DNA of 64,000 nt, taken from Trichostrongylus colubriformis (lineage: Eukaryota; Nematoda; Chromadorea; Rhabditida; Trichostrongylidae). A program made the position numbers and the translations under genes. Numbering within the stretch: position 1 is the first letter of the stretch; each line of letters starts with the position of its first letter. The DNA lies in the NCBI GenBank assembly GCA_963978905.1, contig OZ022259.1, positions 11,594,001-11,658,000 on the forward strand. Reading direction: 5' to 3'. The notes under the pieces were generated by a model. The model was given only the letters and a program-made list of their open reading frames with translations, searched no databases and had not been told where the DNA came from. Of the stretch, positions 35,762-44,600 are shown in pieces.

Positions 35762-37800
35762 ATGTACCACGAGGATAGTCTCAGCCTAAGAAGGGAGCTC
35801 AAACGCATCAACTCTGCTTTGTCGCCTCTACCATCCCCCGCAAAGACTTACGATGATATTGATATTAATTGTAAGCATGTGATGCACCTTGTTGAACTCG
35901 CTGATAGTTTTAAACCTGATGTTCGTGTTCTGTGACTCAGCGATCGTAACTTACCCTTCGAAAAGTCAGGCGTGATGGTAGGTCTCTCGAATTGAAAATT
36001 TAAAATGGTAAGATGCGCCTCCAGTTCCATTTAAAGCACTTGCGATTGTTGTACTCGACCATTCCTTTGCTATTGAGGTCATCTCCGCTCAGGCATGGCA
36101 AGCAAAGATGGATCTTCTGCAGGCATACACCTCTCGAAACGGCGGAAGAAAATCCTTGCTGGTGTCCCAGACGGCCATTGAACGCCCTCAGAGACCAGCT
36201 TCGAGTAATTGAAGACTCAGGAGCGGGGTCAGCAGCAAAGTGTGCACACTAAGGTACTGAAGACTATCCAATCGCTTGACGATCGATGGTGCAAACGCGA
36301 AATAACGTCGAGCAGATCGCGAATGTACAGAAATCGGAAACACCTTCGATGGTTTCAGACGCGACAGAGGCAAAAGTCGATGGAGGAAAAGCAATAATTG
36401 CCGCCAACGCCGAGTTTATGAAAGCAGTAGGGTAAGATGAAGGAAGAAACCCACAGGACGAAGCTGCTCGGAGGAGTATAGAGACATTCGAGGCTGAGCT
36501 GATGAGGTAAGTCGACGTATACGGGAGCTGGCAGGTCAAAAGACTTATCAACCCACGGAGCATGGAGCCGGCGTTTATCGTAACGTGAGGAAGGTCATGC
36601 GCTGCGCATTCAGCGGCGCGCAAGGGCGCCACTATTCCGATTTATGCGATCAACTTCGCCCTGGAGTCAAATGTAATCAATACCTCATAAGGAATCGTGT
36701 TAGGGACGGGGTACATGTTGTACATATTGATTGTAATTTTGTATGTTTGTCTTCCGTCTCTTGTGCCCACGTGCTCTTGTGTGATGGCCGCGCTGTGTCT
36801 TATTGATTGAGTTTCTCCCCTAACATGTATTGTATCTTCTTTCTGTATATTGTATTGATTGCGCGCAATGGGAGCCCGCGGGGAAGCATAAATGGGGAGT
36901 CATCCGTTCAAGGGAGTTGAGGCCTGCGGTGACCGCGAGTGGCGGTTCGTTGGATATATCGGAGTCTATCAAGTTTTGGAGTGCCTGCAGTGACCGCGAG
37001 TGGCGGTATTTTCGTGAGTGAGTAGATTGTAGTCCCTCAAGCTAATTTGTCAGTCGATTGTGACCGCGAGGCGGTAGTAGTAGTTACTCGTGTGACGAGG
37101 TAACCAGAGGAGGGTAGATAGTGGTCAACCTGGGAACAGGTTCGAAGTGAGCTTGAACGGATCCCGGTCGTTATTCATTTCCGTAGGATCCTCATAAGAT
37201 TTTCTTGTTGCCACTCTTGTCCGAAGTTGTCCGTTACATCGTTTCAATATTTGTGCTCATTTATTTTGTTACTCGAGATTCCGTATCACTATTTAAGCAT
37301 ACTTATATAGTTGCCTGTCATATTCGCTGTCGTGAAAAGCTTTCTTTGCACTTTATTTGGTATTGTTGTATCGGCGACATAAAATTTGCTTGTCATTGAG
37401 TGTGCGTTTTCCTCGAGAGATTATACTCCATGTCAGTATCGCGCCGTTCCGCGTCGCCGCTTTGCGGAAGTAGGGGTGAGACCGGGGGCGGGGAGCCTTC
37501 GGCGCTGGCGGAAGGCGGCCACGAAGGTCCTTCGGCCCAACAATCGTCGATGTTGCAACTGTTTGGAGCTCCAGTGCGAGAAAGGGCAAGCATGTCCCAG
37601 GTTCGAGCTTCAAGTTTTCATTGTAAAGGGCGTAGACACCATTCAGCTATTACCATAAGTCATCGTCTACAAAAGCTGCGCACAAGTTGCTGGATTAACC
37701 ATGCGAACCGCGACGTCATTAGCGAACTTGCGAAACTTTTTAGTGGGGCGAAGTATTGCGGAAAAAATGCGATTTTTGTTAATGACACCACGATGATCAT
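35762..37800 (+). pseudogene. Pao/BEL-like retrotransposon gag, decayed and interrupted
   Basis: The gag start can be read from ATG 35,762 (MYHEDSLSLRRELKRINSAL). Later, after several stops, come a first zinc-knuckle-like segment at about 36,590-36,640 (RCAFSGAQGRHYSDLC, with Ser where the second Cys is expected) and second and third knuckles after 37,547 (CCNCLELQCEKGQACPRFEL, then FHCKGRRHHSAI in the next frame). The arrangement C-F-C-G-x-x-G-x-H-Y-S-D-x-C, then C-x-x-C-L-E...C-x-K-G-x-x-C-P, then F-H-C-K-G...H-H-S-A is typical of nematode Pao/BEL-type gag. No protease, RT or integrase follows and no own LTRs were recognised. An unrelated solo LTR splits it. Confidence 0.65.
36698..37542. 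mobile_element. Solo LTR, 845 bp, TG...CA ends with 4-bp target duplication
   Basis: Starts TGTTAGGGACGGGG and ends CGGCCCAACA, giving TGTT...AACA termini. ATCG lies directly outside at 36,694-36,697 and 37,543-37,546. If the insert and one ATCG are left out, the gag frame around it reads on without a break between the first and second zinc knuckles, which fixes both edges. Inside are three copies of GTGACCGCGAGTGGCGGT (36,929-36,946, 36,990-37,007, and a 2-base-shorter one at 37,060-37,075). There is no internal coding region, so this is the product of LTR-LTR recombination. Orientation is undecided because the termini are symmetric. Confidence 0.8.
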
Positions 37801-38625
37801 GATCATACGATCAAGACAACATATATAAACAGTCGAAGGAAGATCGGGACAATCATTCGGCCAAATCTTGTCTCTTGTGATTGCTTATGAATCACTTGTG
37901 CGATTGTTGCGATATTTGCACATGCTTACTCGGTTGCTTGACCTCATATTTACTTGATCCCATTTGTTTAGTTTACATAGCTAAACTAATCTTATGTTTT
38001 TTTATCGCATGTATTAGGGTTAGCAGTGAAGTTTTCAGTGATTATTCTCAGTGCATTATGATATTGTTATCTCGGTGCCTTAAGCTTATCCTGATCATTT
38101 ATTGTATTACAGAATGACCATGGTGCTTACTTGTTCGTTGTGCCTAGTTGTTTCGTTTTAATCATAAGCATAATGAACGTTTAATCAGCAATGTTTTTCG
38201 TCTACGAAGCCCGAGTGGCACAACAGTTTTTTTGGAGCCAGTCAAGCCAAACAAACAGGAAGAAATTCACTGAACCACTAACATTCAATTTCCAATAGAA
38301 ATTCTAGCATAACGAATGGTTCACATCGGGTTACAACCACCTACCTGCCAATGAACCTTCCGCTGATTTCGGTTTGGCGAGAGGAGAACTGTTTTGTATA
38401 GAATTACTCGAACCCAATTATGAAATCGAAACATGAAACGACTGACGTTGATCATGACTGATTTGTAATCCTCCGATAAAATGAGCACAAGGAATAGCGC
38501 CACGGCTATGAACTGATCACGTCGCTCACACATATCTTAATCGAACCTAGCGCAGTGCAGGTAATGAGTGAGATAAAATACTGATTTTGGGTAACCAGTC
38601 TATATGCATATTTCAATTATACGCT
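37801..38625. other. Intergenic, no feature recognised
   Basis: About 820 bases between the gag remnant and the 3' end of the minus-strand DUF148 gene. T-rich with only short frames. It may contain residual retrotransposon sequence that I could not identify. Confidence 0.4.
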
Positions 38626-38630
38626 ATTAT

Positions 38631-38636
38631 TTTATT
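38631..38636 (-). terminator. AATAAA polyadenylation signal of the DUF148 gene
   Basis: AATAAA on the minus strand, about 58 bases after the TGA at 38,694-38,696. This is the normal place for nematode 3'-end formation. Confidence 0.6.
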
Positions 38637-38693
38637 TCTGATTTCGCTATAGGAGAAGACATCGACAAACGACGGAAAGACATCCTTCAGAGT

Positions 38694-41600
38694 TCAGATG
38701 AGGCCCGACAGCTCTTTCGCCATATCTGGTGTCAGCGTTTGTAAAACTTTTCGTTCTTCCTCACGTATCTGAAACAAGTACACCACTTATCAGTAAAACA
38801 CGTATTCATGCATATACAGTACATTTCGGAAACCCTGATAAGGCGTGGCCTACGGACTGGGGTGAGTGGCAAGAGTGAGAGTTACGAGAGTGGGAGTGTG
38901 TGACGGGGTTCGAGAGTTTGATACATTCTTATCCACGTCCGTAGGCCAGGCCCTATCAGGCGCTTCGAAATAGACTATATCTCATGTCGCTGGAATAGTA
39001 CATTACTACAAATGGTAAGTGGATGGAATATCCGATGCTGCTCGATAGCCAGACATTCGACATAAGTTCAAAATCACGTATGCTTTGTCCTGAGAGGTTA
39101 TTGAGTATGGTAAGTTGCGAGCGATGGCGTCACTTCGATCCAGGTTAGCCTTAAATTTGTTCATTTTTGTCCGTACTGGCACTAGCCGACGGTGGCGCTC
39201 AAAATGCTCGTTCGAATTTAGAATACTGCCTATATGGAAGCTTCAAATGGAAAGAAGTTACTATGCCCATTTGATGCACATGGCATTCATCTACATCTAC
39301 GTAGTGCAAATAGCAATTTGTAGAAAATGCCGAAAACGGAAGTCATATTCGTGATTACTACTCCACACAACTACTATAGGCGAAGTGTCTGCAAAATTCC
39401 TTTTTTGGCCAACTCGCAGTTTTGGCTGTGATTGCCGTGCAGTGCCAAATGGAATGAAACAGTCGAAAACCAGGTACGTAAGAGGGACCCCGCTCTCACG
39501 CTCATCATCGTCGAGGTGTTCTGCTTTCTTTGCATAACTGAGTAGGGGGCAACGACCAACAAGGGAGGCTTGATAGAGCTGCCTGGCCATTCCTGTTGAG
39601 GTGCAATCAGGTATGTGCCTTAAGGCAATGAACTCAAATCTGTTTTCGAAATTTTCGGAACGACTCTACAAGCGAAGTTGTGAAGGTTTTTCTGAATAAG
39701 CAATACAATCGCATAGCAAGTGCAAGCGCATCAAAGGAATCGTCTACGGGTGAGTGAGTTTCTTTGTTAATAATCAGGGCCGCATGTTAAGTTTTGCACG
39801 AAAATGCGAGAACTCCTGAGGTACAACTCCCCAATTTCTCGGCCGGTTGGGCGTGGCCTCCGAGCAAGTTCCCATCCCGTTGTCCGCCGTAGGTGGAACG
39901 CATTGTAGGAATTCCGAATTCTCACCTTTTCGCGTGATACTTTGCATGCAACCTTTATTATACAACATTAATAAAATGAGTAACAAGAAACTCATTTTTC
40001 CGTGACGATTCCTTTAAGCGAGTGAGCGAGATGCTTCCGGGTATAACCACAGGCGTTAATCGCAGCAAGCGAGCGAACAAACGCCAAAGAATAACATCTT
40101 CTTGGCAAGGGTCAACAACTTCGCCATTATTGATGTCGGCCATTCAGTTACCCAGGGATCCATCCGAATTTAGGTCCATACCTCGATTAAGCTAAAATGT
40201 TGACTTGACAGTTGATTCGACCTACTAAGCATGGAAGCAGCACCGGTTCTTAGCGGAAACGCCTAGCTCACATGCTACAGGCGCCCACATCAACTATGTG
40301 ATAGTATTGCTCACTCAGAAAGACCTTCATAACTTCACGCGGAGTTGAACCTCAAATTTAGAAAGCAGATGTGAGTCTAGTATCTTCAGGCGTAAACGGC
40401 GATGTGCACTTCATCGAGATTGGCCATGCTGATTTATCGACTGTCCCTTGTTAAACTAATTGCAGCCACTGCCCCTCCACTACTACTCGGCCATCTACAA
40501 TGCCATGATAGAAGCTTTCCGGAGCATTTCTGAATATGGGTTACGCCGTACATTTTCTCTTAAAACCATTCGCATTCAAGTAGAGCGAGTATGTCTTTCC
40601 AAACTCTGAGCACCGAAAATCTCCTTTTGATGTCTTTGAAGACATGCGAGAACTCGTACTTGTTCCGCACTCTCCACGGAAAGTGGAAGGTGTCAAAAAA
40701 TAGAGAAACCTTCATTTTAGACGCGCTATAGTCATTGTAAAAAGACCTTTTCGATGCTGTTAACGCTTCACCTACGGCTTGTAGGTCGGAGCACCTGAAC
40801 TGGATCAAGTGGCCGGGGCTCACGACCGCCACGCTCTTCGCGCGTGGCCAGTTCATAAGTGGACTGGAGCAGCAAGCCACATGTTCCAGGGGTGGCGCGA
40901 TGACTTGACTCGGGCATCCTAGTGTACACCGACCTAACTAAACAGATCTTCCTCTCTCTGCAAATTTCTGCACTGAAATCCTGACTGCACAGGCATCCGA
41001 AGCACTACTTCCATGAACATTTTTGAGGGTGCACCAGGTATAAACGAACCTCCCATTTTCTGTAACGTTTTTTGAAGAGCTAGATCACAAACTGTTTTCA
41101 ATTCTTTTTTGGAGAGTGAAGCCTGGAATGAAGGTCTGGATTTTTCAGAAAATTCATTCTTACATATAATATTTCAGGCGGAGCCCCACTGTATTTCTAC
41201 AGGAAAGTAGCAGTGCGAGGTGTCCACTTCTTTTACACGATGCCTCAACCTGCACGGATTTCTCGCAGACGGCCTTTCCTTCCTGACAGCGTTCTTACTA
41301 ATCAAGTTATGCATTTAGGGCCTTCACGTGATTACTAGTCTTTGTTCGGTTAGAGTTCGTTCCTAAAGCGATCAATATGAGATGATCATCTGGATCATGT
41401 GGGGCAATGGTATCTGTCTATTTTCCACAGAATTTCGTTTTATTGAGTTTCAAAAACAGTTAGGCGGACACATTTCTTACCTTCACGAGTTTATCGAACA
41501 TCTCCTTTGACTTCGCGCTAAGCTTGCTGATCCTCTCATCCATGGCTTTCTTCGCTTTAACTATCTGAAATATATGTTTAAGTAAGTGCTGCGTTGATAA

Positions 41601-44600
41601 AGATTGTGCTGAACGTGAAAATCACCTCGGCAAGCCACTGTTCGAATCCCTCCTTTTGCTCAGCATTGAAGTTCTTCTCAGCGTATTCCTGGAGCTGCTT
41701 ATGCTGAAAAAGCTTGATCAATTTCTGCATAAGTACTTTGTTAAGGCTAATTATTTATAACGAAGCATGCTAAGGGTCACGCTCTCCTCAAAGGCTCTAG
41801 TCTCGCGGAAATGACCTCGCAGATGAAAGAAGAGTGGATCGTGAGCCCTGCAGTACCTTTCAGGACGGTGAAATGCGAGTATTCCTCCAAGTAGACTTCC
41901 GGCGAACAAGACTCCGTTCTGCTGCAGTGTTTAGATTTTGATCTTTTTTGAATTCACTTTTTTTGAGAAAAGCTGCAGCAATTAATAAGAACCCCGCGAA
42001 ATTAACCTAGAGAAGCGTACAGCTAAAAGTTCGCGTTATATTCTGAGTAATTTCCCGAAAAACCAGAGAACGAGTCATATGGAGACTCGTTCTCTGGTTT
42101 TTCGGGAAATTACTCACTACTTCAGTACCCTTTGATCTCTTTGATAATATAGTCTCCGGTTATACTGCATTTTGTATCCTCGAATAATTGAAAAAATTTC
42201 GGTTTGCAATACTGCTCGCGTTTTCTGATTAATCAGCATCGGGCGACGGATTAATCACTCGCAAACTGTCGCAGAGTCATACCTTCAATTATAGTTGATG
42301 GAATGACAGCGTTAGATTCGTTGCGGTGGGACGGTCCATGTATAAAGCCAAATTTCGGTGGGTCGATCACCAGCTTTTGCGTGAAAGCTTGGTAAATTCC
42401 TTTTTTGCCTTTTTACCAGGTCTCCGACTCTTTAAGGCCTACATTCACATGTTTAATTGTTGCATTCTTATATTACGCACAAACATTATTTTTCCGTGCA
42501 TTCTCTTGAAATTTCAGAACTCTTTCCAGCAAGAGCATTTTACGACATTTTCCAAAGGTTTCAAACTCATTCCGTCAAAATCAGCGGGGGACTGATGAAA
42601 TCACCCCCTGTCCACATAGAATGGTTCCTTCTCGCACTGGAGGCCATTTTTTCTCAATGTACCTGACCGATAGTTCAGGCCACCATGATGCTCAGTGATC
42701 ACCTAAGCCATTAGGGTCGATTCACGGAACTGTTATCGATCTCGCAGCTTCTCAGATGTGCAAGACCTCGAAGTCTACAGAAATAGAAATAGGACCTATG
42801 AATCTGTCCAGAAATTACAGCTGCTAGGGGTGAAGCAAACAATTTGCGGTATGCAGAAGGATTCTTACAAGGGAAGAACCCCAGGTCGAAGTGGCCATTC
42901 GGAATGGGATACATATGGTCCCACGTGTTTTCGGACGCTGATCTCGAATCTGTATTCGAAATTTGCAGAACGATTCTCTGAGCGGAGTTGTAGAGGTTTT
43001 CTTGAAAAAACAGTACTATGATATGGTAGGTTTGGAAGCCCATAACACGCGAGCCAGACGTTCTTGCGTGAAACCAGGGTGATTTTGGTGTTCAGGGAGT
43101 CAAATTACCCCAAGGGACAAGTTTTTAGCCAATTCGAGAATTTGACCAAATTTTGGAAAAATTCACGGGCTATAGGCTGGCAACCCATTGAACAAAGGAG
43201 AAGTCGTTGATTCTTGCCTAGGAAATGCTCCTATTTGATGCTTGTTTCGCCTATGCCTATTTGACTATTTGATGCCTATTTGATGCTCGTACATTTAGTG
43301 CGATGGGCAAGTGTGAAAGGTATGTATAGGCTATCTTGTCCAGGTTGCAGGGTTTTCGGTACAAGAAAATTCAAAAACTACCACTTTAAAACCTGGCCAC
43401 CCCCAATTTTCCGAAGTTGAACCAAAAACTGGATTTGGCTGAAAATTTGCACAGAGGGATAATTCGACCCCCTGTGCACGAATATCATAATCTTTTTACG
43501 CAACAACGCCTAATTCGTGGGGTACGGGATTCTCTTCGGCTTAGTATCCTCCTTGTGAGTAGTGTTAGTAGTTATAAATAAAGTGGCAAAGTAAATGATG
43601 GGTGCGATAGGTACAAGGAAACGAGTACAAGGAAACGTCCAGAAGTGAAAACAGAGCACTTACTGACAATGAAACACAAAATGCAAAAAAGTCAGCACCG
43701 GCGGGGAGCAAATCCATGACTCTGCCCTATGGATCCGGAACACTACCAATAAGCCACTGAGACCATTGCAACCTGAGCAACGGCCGTGCTGATGACATAG
43801 TGCCTCGCCAATGAGATCCAACGTGTAGCCGTCCATTCAAAAAAAACCTCCATAACTCCGCTCAGAGAATCGTTCTGCAAATTTCAAGCACAGATTCGAG
43901 ATCAGCGTTCGAAAATACGTCGGACCATGTGTATCCCATTCCGAATGGCCACATCGACCAGGGATCCTTCCCCTGTTAGAATGCTCTCCAAATGCAAAAA
44001 AAAAGGAAAAAATGGATGCGAGCTACAGCGGCCTTTATAGTTCAATTCTAAAGCTATTACTCAGAGTAACGCTGAAAGCATCTTCATCGCTCTAAGAACC
44101 AATTAATAGGACATCCCAAATTCACACTCATCGCGTCGCAAGCTGAATGCCGCGATGCGTATTTTCTGTCCTGATGGCACACACCCAAGTGAGCCATGAG
44201 CGATGTGCTTTTCGCCCACCCCCATACTGCACCGTATCACAGCTTCATACATACATATACCATGTTACGCAAGGAATTCAGTTTCACTTTTCTTCCATCC
44301 TCTAGTACATGTCCGTTCCCGGTCTAGGGCAGGGTCAAACAAGGGTCGAGAAACCCACAATGGAGGTCGTAGTTTAGATTAGAAAAAGATCGTACTTTGA
44401 AAAATCATCGCGGATTCACCACTTTTTTTTCAACAAATCAACAATTTTTGGACCAGTGAGGTGGCCTATTAAAAAGGTCGATCGAAAATTACACTCTGCA
44501 CTACTAGCATTGCTTAAGCGTCGACCAAGGAGGTTGTATTTCTGAAAAAAAATTTTCGAAGCCAAACCTGGCCTTGTCCAGGAGGTGCAGGCCAGACATT

